64,000 nt of DNA from Falsochrobactrum shanghaiense (GTDB taxonomy: Bacteria > Pseudomonadota > Alphaproteobacteria > Rhizobiales > Rhizobiaceae). The translations under genes were made by a program, and so were the position numbers. The stretch covers positions 1 to 64,000 of the forward strand of contig NZ_QGDB01000008.1 in NCBI RefSeq assembly GCF_003149535.1, in the 5' to 3' direction. Under the pieces are notes generated by a model. That model was given only the letters and a program-made list of their open reading frames with translations. It was not told the DNA's origin and made no database searches. Of the stretch, positions 1 through 8,122 are shown piece by piece. Within the stretch, counting starts at the first letter, position 1, and each line of letters starts with the position of its first letter.

Positions 1-206
1 TCAACAGCCACGAGATCCTCTTCGGTCAGCGTACTGGTCAATTCGACGCGACGCTCGCGCCGCATCAGGCGCAGATAATCCTCATAAGCGAGCAAAACGG
101 TGCGTGGACGGCCGTTTTTGGTTATAATGACCGGATCGCGCACGGCGACGCCCTGATACGCGCCAAAATTCTTCGAAATGACTGCGGCTGTTACTGTGGA
201 TGTCAT
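1..206 (-). CDS. Phd/YefM-type antitoxin, cut by window edge
   Basis: Reading the minus strand from the ATG at 206 gives a protein starting MTSTVTAAVISKNFGAYQ, then a DPVIITKNGRPRTVLLAYED stretch. This is the typical N-terminal fold of Phd/YefM antitoxins, in which a beta strand with KNGRP precedes VLLSYEDY. A good ribosome site (GGAGG) lies 6 bases before the ATG. About 68 codons are in the window and the reading frame is open at the left edge, so the C-terminal toxin-binding part and the partner toxin lie outside. Phd/YefM proteins normally repress their own operon and neutralise a RelE/ParE/Doc-type toxin; which toxin is unknown here. Confidence 0.72.
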   Translation of the reverse strand, partial: MTSTVTAAVISKNFGAYQGVAVRDPVIITKNGRPRTVLLAYEDYLRLMRRERRVELTSTLTEEDLVAV

Positions 207-283
207 GGTCAACCTCCGTTTTCCGTAATATACGTAATTTACGGTCTTTCTGCAACTCTCATGGCACTGGACGCGAGCTTTTG

Positions 284-480
284 ATGGCGAAACCAAAACC
301 CATATCTTCCGATAACCATCATCGAGCAGAACAACTGGACGCGATTGCCGCCATTCTGCCGCTGCACCGGCGCGATCTGCTCGCCGGTCTGGCTTACCTG
401 GAGGCGTGCTGCAACCGGAAGGCCCCTCCCCTAAGCCAGAACAATTTCCTGATCGCCGCCTGCACAATTTGCCGCGCGGA
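284..480 (+). pseudogene. Remnant of a tyrosine recombinase N-terminus, internally deleted
   Basis: An ATG at 284 opens a frame reading MAKPKPISSDNHHRAEQLDA, followed by AAILPLHRRDLLAGL and then AYLEACC. The second remnant at 1163-2018 contains the same blocks (AILPRNRRDLLAAL and AYLEAWA), but there about 30 residues lie between them, so this copy has lost the middle. After about 480 the frame runs antisense through the Nudix gene and has no meaning. It is a decayed paralogue of the neighbouring integrase remnant and is unlikely to be functional. Confidence 0.5.
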
Positions 481-490
481 TGTCCTCGGA

Positions 491-952
491 TTAGTGCTGA
501 ACCAGGCCGATGACCGGGATCGACGGAACATGTCCGTCCGCTGGAAGGATCTCTTTCAACGACAGGCCGACGTCGACCAATGACGAGCGAGTGAGCCGGT
601 TGACACGGGACAGCGCAGTCCATGACAATTCTATGGTCTCTCCATTGGCCTCGGGCCTCAGCTGTCCGCCAGCCAGGCGAACGCTGTAATATATACCGAT
701 ATTGTGATGCTCGGAATCGCCGGGAACGATACGCTCGGCTGCCGGAATGACCCTCGAATCGACGCCCAGCAAGCGTTCAACCACTGCGCAACATCCGGTT
801 TCCTCGGCAACTTCCCGGATTACGGCATCAATGGGGTCTTCCCCATGTTCTACCTTCCCTCCCGGGAGTGACCAGATGCCGGATGCCTGACGGACCAGCA
901 ATACGCTCTGCTGCTCAATACAAACCGCATAGGCTGCGAGCCGAAAACTCAT
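491..952 (-). CDS. Nudix hydrolase (MutT-like)
   Basis: A protein of about 153 residues from the ATG at 952. A longer frame to 1081 exists, but its first 43 residues look non-coding and the fold begins at MSFRLAAYAV. The full Nudix box is present: GKVEHGEDPIDAVIREVAEE followed by TGC, with the REVAEE metal-binding core intact. Nudix enzymes hydrolyse nucleoside diphosphates linked to another group, such as damaged dNTPs, NADH or ADP-ribose; the substrate cannot be told from sequence. The protein is probably cytosolic. It stands alone between two integrase remnants, which suggests mobile-element cargo. It ends IPVIGLVQH. Confidence 0.85.
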   Translation of the reverse strand: MSFRLAAYAVCIEQQSVLLVRQASGIWSLPGGKVEHGEDPIDAVIREVAEETGCCAVVERLLGVDSRVIPAAERIVPGDSEHHNIGIYYSVRLAGGQLRPEANGETIELSWTALSRVNRLTRSSLVDVGLSLKEILPADGHVPSIPVIGLVQH

Positions 953-1162
953 CCACAATCCCGCTGAAACTGAAAGTCTGACATCATTATCACATTGTTT
1001 CGTAAGCTTCCTGAAACAACATTGCAAATTCTGAGCTAAAGAGAGTAGCGTTATCGGTGGTGATGGGGTTTGAAGCCGCAAACGCTGAAAGGCAAGGCCA
1101 AAGCCGGTATGGATAGATCGAAAACTGAATCGATTCTAGAGAACAGACAGGGTGCTACCTAA

Positions 1163-2018
1163 CGGCGTGCCGAAGCGCCCGACACCCTCACCGCCATTCT
1201 GCCGAGGAACCGGCGCGATCTGCTCGCCGCGCTGCCCAGCGATGAGGATGTTGAAACCCTGCGCCATTTGGTCAATGCAGGCATGAGCGAGAATACTTTA
1301 CGCGCGCTGGCCTCCGATCTTGCCTATCTCGAAGCCTGGGCGCTGGCGGCGACGGCAAGCCCCCTGCCCTGGCCAGCACCCGAAGCCCTGCTGCTCAAAT
1401 TCATTGCCCATCATTTGTGGCGGGAAGCACAGCGCGACATTGATCCCGGTCATGGCATGCCGGCCGATTTGGAAGCTGCGCTGCGCCAGCAGGTTGCGGC
1501 TCTCAGTCCCGCACGCGCCATCCACCATGCCCCGCCGCAAGAGCCCCAACGCCATCACCGCCGATATTCTGGCCAAAATGCTTGCCACCTGTACCGGCGA
1601 CGATCTACGGGCCATTGGTGACCGGACCATCCTGATGGTGGCCTTTGCCTCCGGCGGGCGTCGGCGCAGCGAAATCGCCAGCCTGCGCGTCGAGCAACTT
1701 CTCGAGCAGCCGCCGGTTGCCGTGGCTGATGGCCCTCCCCTCCCCTCCCTCGGCATCCATTTTGGCCGCACCAAGACCAGCGCTGCCGAACAGGAGGCCC
1801 TCGTTTATCTGACCGGACGGCCCGTCGAGGCGCTCAAGCACTGGCTGGAAGCTTCAAAAATTGACAAAGGCAGCGTGTTTCGCAAGATCGACCGCTGGGG
1901 CAACCTCTCCGCTCGCGCCCTTGAACCCAGTGCCATCAATGCAATCGTCAAACAGCGCGCCCGGATGATCGGGTTGGATCCGCGCGCCTTCTCAGTGCAC
2001 GACCTGCGCGCCGGTCCT
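1163..2018 (+). pseudogene. Tyrosine recombinase/integrase, frameshifted and C-terminally truncated
   Basis: The first part lies in one frame (LTAILPRNRRDLLAAL, then NTLRALASDLAYLEAW, a typical SAM-like core-binding domain). Near 1490-1530 the reading shifts to the next frame (MPRRKSPNAITADIL, IGDRTILMVAFASGGRRR). GGRRRSEIASL is the catalytic-domain box around the first active Arg. The frame continues to FSVHDLRAG at about 2018, where the HxLR box should lead on to the C-terminal catalytic residues including Tyr. Instead unrelated, AT-richer sequence follows. With a frameshift, a missing C-terminus and a stop codon upstream (around 1159), it cannot be active. It marks a former integration site. 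Confidence 0.8.
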
Positions 2019-2134
2019 CAGTGGATTGATTTTCCCAGCGTAGGCTTTTCACACTTTTCAGGATGCACTCTAATAGCTGTGAAAGCATGTTCCAGTCATC
2101 TGGAAATCAACGTTAAATATATTCTTTATTGCTG

Positions 2135-3898
2135 TCATTCAGGTGCCAAGCCTGATTCATAGACTTTCTTCCCGGCAAAATATGTTTCCAGGACTTTTGT
2201 CTGCCTCAATAATTCAACGTCAACCTCGAGAACATCACGATCAACGACAATAAAATCCGCCTGCTTCCCGGCGGTCAGCGTGCCAATTTCGTGCGCTAGG
2301 CCAATTGCTTGAGCAGCATGACGGGTATAAGCAAGCAACATAGTCTCTACGTCTAGTCTTTCTTCCGGATTTAAACCGCCATCCGGACCGCCGCGGATCA
2401 TGGCGTGGTGCATGGCCTCCCATGGATTAGCAGTGGAAATCGGCCAATCACTTGCACCAGCAATTATCGCGCCCCGCTCTTGCAATGAACGGGCCGGGTA
2501 CTGTCCCATAAATTCAGCATCGCTGATATAGGGCTTAACCAAATCCAGCAGATAATTATCCACTTCCGCCCAATGCAATTGCATCACGGCAATCACATTC
2601 AGAGGCGCAAAACGTGCATGGTCTTTTTCATTTACCAATTGCAAATGCGTAATGGAATGAATGACCCCACTCTCACGCTTTTTACGCGCAGCTTCAAAAG
2701 CGTCCAGAGATTCCCGTACGGCACGGTCACCCAAGGCATGAATATGCACCAACCAACCGCGTTCATCAGCGGCATCGACCAATGCATTTAAACCCGGAGC
2801 GTTCAGCAGCATTTCACCTTGCTTGCCTGAATTCGTGTAATTTCCGAGTATAGCGGCACTTTGTGCCGGATATTCCAATACGCCGTCCGCAAATATCTTA
2901 ATACCCGGCATTGTCAAATTCTTTATGCCCTGAAATTTCTGTCGAACAACATCAAGCTGATCAAGATCAGCTATATCACTTTGAGGGCTCGCCACTAACA
3001 AGGCCGCCACATGAGCCGTCAGTTGCCCTTTTTCACTTAAAAGGCGGTAGGCCGGCAATATACCCGTTCCAGTGCTGGCAAGCGCTCGAGAGAACAGCGT
3101 TTCACCCGGCCCGGCATTCGCCGCTGGGTCCATCCAAGCTGTAATACCATAGCGATTATTATTGTTTATTGCATATTGGCCCGCTTTGAGTAGAAGGTCA
3201 TCATCAGGTGCGGGCATATGGATGGTAACCAGATCAACACCTGCATCAATAAGCACCCCGTTAGGCTTGTCGTCGGGACCGATCCCGATAGTATGACGGC
3301 GCTCAGGCGCAAGACGGCTGACGAAGTCGGCATCAATTCCGGCTTTTTTCTCAAGCATGGCGCGATTGGCCCAGGCGGTATGTAAGTCAGAGCCCATCAG
3401 CACCAATGGCTTCTCTTGCCAACGATTGCTATCGAACATCTGCTGTAAAGAATCCGGATCACTCCAGGTGGCCGGATTGGCGCCAAAAATGACGAGAGGA
3501 TCTTCCTCGTTTTTGTTTGATTCCTCCAGCCATTTCTCAACTTTCTGAGAAAGAACTGCAATGTCCATCGCTTCATCTTCGAGATTTGGCGACAACTCAG
3601 CTAAAGCTCCTATTATAGCATGCGTATGAGCATCAATCAGGCCAGGCAGAACGCGTCTGTCCTGCAAGTCCACTAACTGTGTCTGCGACCCTTTATATTG
3701 CAAAACTTTATTCTGTTCACCAACCGCGAGGATGCGCCCATTTTCAACCGCGATTGCCTGGGCTGTAGGCATCGTTTCATCAGCAGTAAATATCCGCGCG
3801 TTGATGAAAATAGTTTCAGGCGCTGCACAGGCCACTTGGACGCCAAGCAAAAATATTACAACAGCCGCTCCCGCACGCAATACCGTTACTGAACACAT
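2135..3898 (-). CDS. Exported amidohydrolase, Amidohydro_3 (YtcJ-like) family
   Basis: A 587-residue protein when started at the ATG at 3898, which has a strong GGGGG ribosome site; a frame to 3964 exists but places the signal peptide 22 residues inside. The N-terminus MCSVTVLRAGAAVVIFLLG ends in ACA-APE, a type I signal-peptide cleavage pattern, so the enzyme is probably periplasmic. Metal-dependent hydrolase motifs follow: LIDAHTHAI (HxH), VHIHALGDRAVRESLDAF, THLQLVN and GASDWPISTANPW. Family members hydrolyse amides, carbamates or imides with one or two zinc ions; the substrate is unknown. It is a single gene flanked by the integrase remnant and the rep region. Confidence 0.85.
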   Translation of the reverse strand: MCSVTVLRAGAAVVIFLLGVQVACAAPETIFINARIFTADETMPTAQAIAVENGRILAVGEQNKVLQYKGSQTQLVDLQDRRVLPGLIDAHTHAIIGALAELSPNLEDEAMDIAVLSQKVEKWLEESNKNEEDPLVIFGANPATWSDPDSLQQMFDSNRWQEKPLVLMGSDLHTAWANRAMLEKKAGIDADFVSRLAPERRHTIGIGPDDKPNGVLIDAGVDLVTIHMPAPDDDLLLKAGQYAINNNNRYGITAWMDPAANAGPGETLFSRALASTGTGILPAYRLLSEKGQLTAHVAALLVASPQSDIADLDQLDVVRQKFQGIKNLTMPGIKIFADGVLEYPAQSAAILGNYTNSGKQGEMLLNAPGLNALVDAADERGWLVHIHALGDRAVRESLDAFEAARKKRESGVIHSITHLQLVNEKDHARFAPLNVIAVMQLHWAEVDNYLLDLVKPYISDAEFMGQYPARSLQERGAIIAGASDWPISTANPWEAMHHAMIRGGPDGGLNPEERLDVETMLLAYTRHAAQAIGLAHEIGTLTAGKQADFIVVDRDVLEVDVELLRQTKVLETYFAGKKVYESGLAPE

Positions 3899-4247
3899 AT
3901 CCAGCCCCCCTTTTCTTGTAAAATTGATCAGAAGATTGCCTATCTCAGGATCAGAGTTTGTCAATTGCCAAACAAGAAAATGGCTCGATTGAAAAATTTT
4001 CGCCAGCGAGGGTAATTGTATTCTTCATGATCTCAGAATGCCGTGCCGTGAATTGCGCTGTTTTCCGCTCGAGGATTCCGGATCGGGCAGGGACAACGCG
4101 GTGTCCTGCTCATTTTCCAACCGGTTTATATAGATTCCGATTCGATTCTATGGCAATGGCCATATTTTATATGTCATCTTCAAAGATAACGGTCCAACAT
4201 AACGCTTATTTTCATTATCTCTGGGGTGTGATAACGACCATTAACTT

Positions 4248-4279
4248 ACTGATAAGGTTAATTATTCATGCTTATCAGT
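4248..4279. promoter_or_regulatory. 9-bp inverted repeat upstream of repA, candidate RepA/RepB operator
   Basis: ACTGATAAG at 4248-4256 is repeated in reverse as CTTATCAGT at 4271-4279 with a 14-base spacer, about 100 bases before repA in AT-rich DNA. RepABC cassettes are autorepressed by RepA with RepB at inverted repeats in the repA promoter, so this is the likeliest operator. The assignment is by position and symmetry only. Confidence 0.45.
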
Positions 4280-4376
4280 GTATTCTGTTAACTTTCTATT
4301 AACGAATAATTCCTTGCAGCAAAAGCACTTCTAGCTATCATCACAGAAAATGAACCGTTTTTGCTAATATCGCGTG

Positions 4377-5603
4377 ATGAGAGACTTTTCTGTGAGCACA
4401 ATGATTCAGCCTGCACGGCAGGATGTGTACAATTCCATCGGCGATCAAGCTGAAATTTTAAGCTCGTCCCTTCAAGCGATGAGCGAGGCTCTGTTTCCGC
4501 CGACGGCCTCCAAAGAACTTCGTCGCTTCACATCAACCGAGGCCGCGAAGCTTATTGGAGTTTCAGATTCCCATCTTCGTAAGATGAGCATTGCCGGTGA
4601 CGGGCCGCAACCTGAAACTTCCAGCAACGGCCGTCGTCTTTATACTCTTGGTGACATCAATGCGCTTCGTCGGCTTCTTGCGAATAATATTCGTGGCCGT
4701 GACCCCATTGAGCTAGTCCCATATCGCCGTTCACACGAACACCTGCAGGTTCTCGCCGTCACCAATTTCAAGGGAGGGTCTGGGAAGACCACGACCTCTG
4801 CTCACCTTGCTCAATATCTAGCTCTCCAAGGCTATAGGGTGCTTGCTGTCGACCTAGACCCCCAGGCGTCTCTGTCTGCCCTATTAGGCGTCATGCCAGA
4901 AGTTGACGTCCATTCCAATCAGACGTTATATGCTGCCATCCGATATGACGAGGAGAAACGACCGCTATCGGATATCATCCGCAAAACCTATTTTGACGGC
5001 CTCGATCTGGTGCCCGGCAATCTGGAGCTGATGGAATTTGAGCATACGACGCCGAAGGCCCTAACATCAGGTGATCGTAGCCAGCCACTGTTCTTCATGA
5101 GAATTGCGGATGCGATTGATCAGGTTTCTGATGATTACGACATCGTGGTTATCGACTGCCCCCCTCAGCTAGGCTTTCTAACCTTGTCCGGTTTGTGTGC
5201 GGCAACTTCAATGATTGTTACCGTTCATCCGCAAATGCTGGATATCTCATCGATGTCCCAGTTCCTGCTTATGACCCGCGATCTGCTGTCTGTCGTGAAA
5301 GAAGCTGGCGGCAACCTCCAATACGATTTTATTCGCTATCTGTTGACCCGGTACGAGCCACAGGACGCACCCCAGACTAAAGTAGCTGCCCTACTCCGCA
5401 ATCTCTTTGACGATAGCGTGCTTGTAAACCCAATGCTTAAATCTGCAGCGGTATCAGATGCGGGCCTTTCAAAGCAAACACTGTACGAAATAGGCCGCGA
5501 GAATCTGACACGCTCGACATATGATCGCGCAATGGAAGCACTTGATGCGGTAAATGGTGAAATCGAAAGCCTCGTTAAGCAGGCTTGGGGACGTGAACCA
5601 TGA
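4377..5603 (+). CDS. repA: Plasmid partitioning ATPase RepA (ParA family)
   Basis: About 408 residues, the usual length of RepA of repABC replicons. The N-terminus carries a MerR-like DNA-binding region (STEAAKLIGVSDSHLRKMSI, then GRRLYTLGDINALRRLL). A deviant Walker A (KGGSGKTTTSAHLAQYLA) lies near residue 135, followed by the switch region VDLDPQASLSALLG and Walker B VVIDCPPQLGFLTLSGL. RepA segregates the replicon with RepB and represses the operon. The start is uncertain: ATG 4377, GTG 4392 (best-spaced purine-rich site) and ATG 4401 are all possible. First gene of the repABC operon, with parS-like palindromes just downstream. Confidence 0.95.
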   Translation: MRDFSVSTMIQPARQDVYNSIGDQAEILSSSLQAMSEALFPPTASKELRRFTSTEAAKLIGVSDSHLRKMSIAGDGPQPETSSNGRRLYTLGDINALRRLLANNIRGRDPIELVPYRRSHEHLQVLAVTNFKGGSGKTTTSAHLAQYLALQGYRVLAVDLDPQASLSALLGVMPEVDVHSNQTLYAAIRYDEEKRPLSDIIRKTYFDGLDLVPGNLELMEFEHTTPKALTSGDRSQPLFFMRIADAIDQVSDDYDIVVIDCPPQLGFLTLSGLCAATSMIVTVHPQMLDISSMSQFLLMTRDLLSVVKEAGGNLQYDFIRYLLTRYEPQDAPQTKVAALLRNLFDDSVLVNPMLKSAAVSDAGLSKQTLYEIGRENLTRSTYDRAMEALDAVNGEIESLVKQAWGREP

Positions 5604-5608
5604 AGCTA

Positions 5609-5662
5609 TTGGGACGTCCCAACTTAATTGAACGGCGTATACCTGTTGGGACGTCCCAACAG
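5609..5662. repeat. Two parS-like palindromes between repA and repB
   Basis: TTGGGACGTCCCAA (5609-5622) and GTTGGGACGTCCCAAC (5645-5660, extending to a perfect 20-bp palindrome at 5643-5662) lie 22 bases apart between repA and repB. Known parS sites of repABC replicons are 16-bp palindromes of the form GTT-N4-GC-N4-AAC. The second copy fits that plan with CG in place of GC at the centre. They are the probable RepB binding sites for partition and incompatibility. I noticed no further copy in the window. Confidence 0.8.
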
Positions 5663-5693
5663 TTTTTAAACAAATTCAATAACGGAGGGAGCC

Positions 5694-6725
5694 GTGAGTA
5701 GAAAAGACACCATTAGTAATCTTTTCCTGCAAAAGCGGGAACTCCCGACACCTCCGAAATCCGTAGACCAAGATCGCGTTCGTACCGGTGCGATTGGAGC
5801 AATGGGTGCATCTCTGAAGGAGCTTGCAGAGTCCGCAAAGCAAGCCAACGACCTTCAAAAACAATTGGAAGAAGCCGACGCTATTTTAGAAATTGAGCCT
5901 AGGCTCATTGATCCTTCGCGAATTGCTGATCGCATTTCCATTGATGTGGACCCGGCATTCGATAGGCTGGTTGAAAGCATTCGGGAGAATGGTCAGCAGG
6001 TGCCGATCCTATTGAGGCCGCATCCAGATAATGCATCTCGCTTCCAGATTGCGTATGGTCGGCGTCGTCTTAGAGCCGCTCAAGCTCTTGGAATAAAAGT
6101 TCGAGCTATCGTTAGAAAGCTCACCGACAACGAACTAATTGTAGCTCAAGGTAGGGAAAACCTTGATCGTCAGGATCTCTCATTTATTGAGAAAGCATTC
6201 TTTGCCAAAAATCTTGAAGACGAAGGCACTGAGAGAGCAGTCATCATTTCGGCACTTGACATGGATAAGTCCGATGTCAGTCGACTGATTTCAATTGCCA
6301 GAAAAGCACCTGTCAGCCTCATCCGCATTATCGGTTCCGCATCAAAGGCTGGCCGTAAACGCTGGATGGAGCTGCTCGAACACCTTGAAAACGAAAAAAA
6401 GCTGGAGGCGGCACAAAGCCTTTTGAATAGTGCAGATATGAAATCTCTCGATAGTGATCAGCGTTTCACACGGCTCATATCAGCACTTCGCCAAATCAAA
6501 TCTGATGCCCTCGATGCTGATTCAAACAACATGGATTATTCAGCAGCCAAAAGTTGGCAATCTAAGGATTCTTCGATAACGCTAATAATGAATCAGAAGC
6601 CTAAATTAGTCGAGATACAGCTTAAAAACAAAAATGCAAGGCCGTTCAGCGACTGGCTATCGAGTCGCTTGGATACTCTTTATGATGAATTCGAGCGGAC
6701 CAAAGAAGAGAAATCAGGAGACTAA
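5694..6725 (+). CDS. repB: Plasmid partitioning protein RepB (ParB family)
   Basis: 343 residues from the GTG at 5694, which follows a strong GGAGGGAG site. The N-terminus MSRKDTISNLFLQKRELP is typical of RepB. The ParB nuclease-like box (GQQVPILLRPHPDN, then QIAYGRRRLRAAQALG) and the helix-turn-helix region (MDKSDVSRLISIA) are visible. RepB binds parS and works with RepA in segregation. The repA-repB gap holds two candidate parS sites. The codon-biased body and usual family length show no damage. Co-transcribed with repA and repC. Confidence 0.95.
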   Translation: MSRKDTISNLFLQKRELPTPPKSVDQDRVRTGAIGAMGASLKELAESAKQANDLQKQLEEADAILEIEPRLIDPSRIADRISIDVDPAFDRLVESIRENGQQVPILLRPHPDNASRFQIAYGRRRLRAAQALGIKVRAIVRKLTDNELIVAQGRENLDRQDLSFIEKAFFAKNLEDEGTERAVIISALDMDKSDVSRLISIARKAPVSLIRIIGSASKAGRKRWMELLEHLENEKKLEAAQSLLNSADMKSLDSDQRFTRLISALRQIKSDALDADSNNMDYSAAKSWQSKDSSITLIMNQKPKLVEIQLKNKNARPFSDWLSSRLDTLYDEFERTKEEKSGD

Positions 6726-6730
6726 TCGCA

Positions 6731-6786
6731 AAAGAAAAAGGCCCCCAAACGTCACCGTCGTGGAAGCCTCTCTCAATCTGTAGCAA
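6731..6786 (-). ncRNA. Counter-transcribed antisense RNA (inc RNA) of the repABC operon
   Basis: The repB-repC gap carries, on the minus strand, a promoter at 6792-6820 and about 30 bases further an intrinsic terminator: AGGCTTCC (6769-6762) pairs with GGGGGCCT (6746-6739) and is followed by TTTTTCTTT. The predicted transcript of about 56 bases matches the size and position of the small antisense RNAs that control repC expression and incompatibility in repABC plasmids. The exact 5' end (about 6786) is estimated from the promoter. Confidence 0.8.
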
Positions 6787-6791
6787 GTCTG

Positions 6792-6820
6792 AGAATCGCA
6801 TTTCCATGAATCACTGTCAA
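6792..6820 (-). promoter_or_regulatory. Sigma70-type promoter of the repABC antisense RNA
   Basis: On the minus strand TTGACA (6820-6815) is separated by exactly 17 bases from GATTCT (6797-6792). The perfect -35 box and ideal spacing, with a terminator 50-60 bases on, indicate a strong constitutive promoter for the counter-transcribed RNA. Confidence 0.75.
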
Positions 6821-6880
6821 GAGTTATTGGCGTCGTTTTGGCGGACAGATTTCTTTTGCCTTAGAGAAAGGTGAGAGGAA

Positions 6881-8122
6881 ATGCAGAATTTACAGTCTTT
6901 AGCGTCCGCAATATGCGGGCGAACAAGAATGCGTGCCCGGAATCCAGTTCCTGCTAAACCAGAAGGCGCAGGGCAGGGCAGGGGACCTAATCGCTGGCTG
7001 CTCTATAAACAGCTCTGTGTGGCCAAGTCAGCATTCGGTCTCAATGACCGCTGCCTTGCCGTGCTCAGTTCGCTTTTGTCATTTCTTCCGGAAGATGACA
7101 TGCATGAGAAAAACGGGCTCATCGTTTTTCCGTCCAATCGCCAGCTTTCTCTGCGCGCCCACGGCATGCCGGAATCAACATTGCGCCGCCATCTGGCTTC
7201 CCTGATCGAAGCGGGCATTATTGCCCGCAAGGACAGCCCGACCCGCAAACGCTATGCACATAAGGACAGGGACGGGGGCGTTGAACTCGCCTTCGGCTTT
7301 TCCTTTGCCCCTTTGCTTTCTCGTGCTTCTGAAATCGCCACGATTGCGGATAAAATTCTGGTCGATCAGAAAGCGCTGAAACGGCTGCGCGATGAAGTCT
7401 CGGTTATTCGGCGTGATATCGCCGCAACATTTTCAGATAACAGAGATGCTTGCGGCAACCTCGATGAAGGTTTGACGGACCTGTTTGGCCAATTCCGCAA
7501 AGTCGTGGAGGCCATTCCTCGCCGTACCTCCCTCAATGAGCTGACAGCCATCAGGGCCAATCTCGAAGCCATTCGGGCTGAACTCGTTATCACATTGAAT
7601 AATATAGAGATTGTTCGGGAAATGAGCGGCAGCGTCGCTCAATATGAGCGGCACCATAATGAATCCCTCACAGAATCCCATTTTGAATCTCAAAATAATG
7701 AAAAGATTGAATTGAAAGAGCATTCTTCGGAAACCATTGTTCCTGTGAATTCAGAAAAAGAAATTTCAGTTGCCCATTCATCTTCCATCTCTCTCGATCA
7801 GGTGCTTCGGACATGTCCGGATATCTGCGACTATGGAAGAGGCGGGATCAGCTCATGGCGTGATTTACATGATGTCTCGAAGGCCGTATCCAGCTTCCTC
7901 GGCATCAGCCAATCAGCCTATCGGGAAGCTGTAACCTTTATGGGGGGAGAGGCCACATCCACGGCCATTGCATGGATTCTCCAGAAACTGACAACCATCA
8001 GTTCACCCGGCGGTTATTTGCGGTCTTTGACCCGGAAGGCGAGGCGAGGGGAGTTTTCCATCGCGTCATTACTCATGAGCGGATTGAAAGCCCGGACCAT
8101 TTCTTTGAAGGGATTGGCCTGA
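6881..8122 (+). CDS. repC: Plasmid replication initiator RepC
   Basis: 413 residues, within the normal RepC range, starting at ATG 6881 behind GAGAGGAA. Conserved RepC blocks are present: GPNRWLLYKQLCVAKSAFGL near the start, FPSNRQLSLRAHGMPESTLR, then a C-terminal GGYLRSLTRKARRGEFSI. RepC is the initiator, and in this family the replication origin lies inside the gene. An AT-rich stretch around 7660-7760 is the natural candidate. Translation is expected to be limited by the antisense RNA encoded just upstream. The stop overlaps the next ATG (TGATG at 8120-8124), coupling the following gene. Confidence 0.95.
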   Translation: MQNLQSLASAICGRTRMRARNPVPAKPEGAGQGRGPNRWLLYKQLCVAKSAFGLNDRCLAVLSSLLSFLPEDDMHEKNGLIVFPSNRQLSLRAHGMPESTLRRHLASLIEAGIIARKDSPTRKRYAHKDRDGGVELAFGFSFAPLLSRASEIATIADKILVDQKALKRLRDEVSVIRRDIAATFSDNRDACGNLDEGLTDLFGQFRKVVEAIPRRTSLNELTAIRANLEAIRAELVITLNNIEIVREMSGSVAQYERHHNESLTESHFESQNNEKIELKEHSSETIVPVNSEKEISVAHSSSISLDQVLRTCPDICDYGRGGISSWRDLHDVSKAVSSFLGISQSAYREAVTFMGGEATSTAIAWILQKLTTISSPGGYLRSLTRKARRGEFSIASLLMSGLKARTISLKGLA

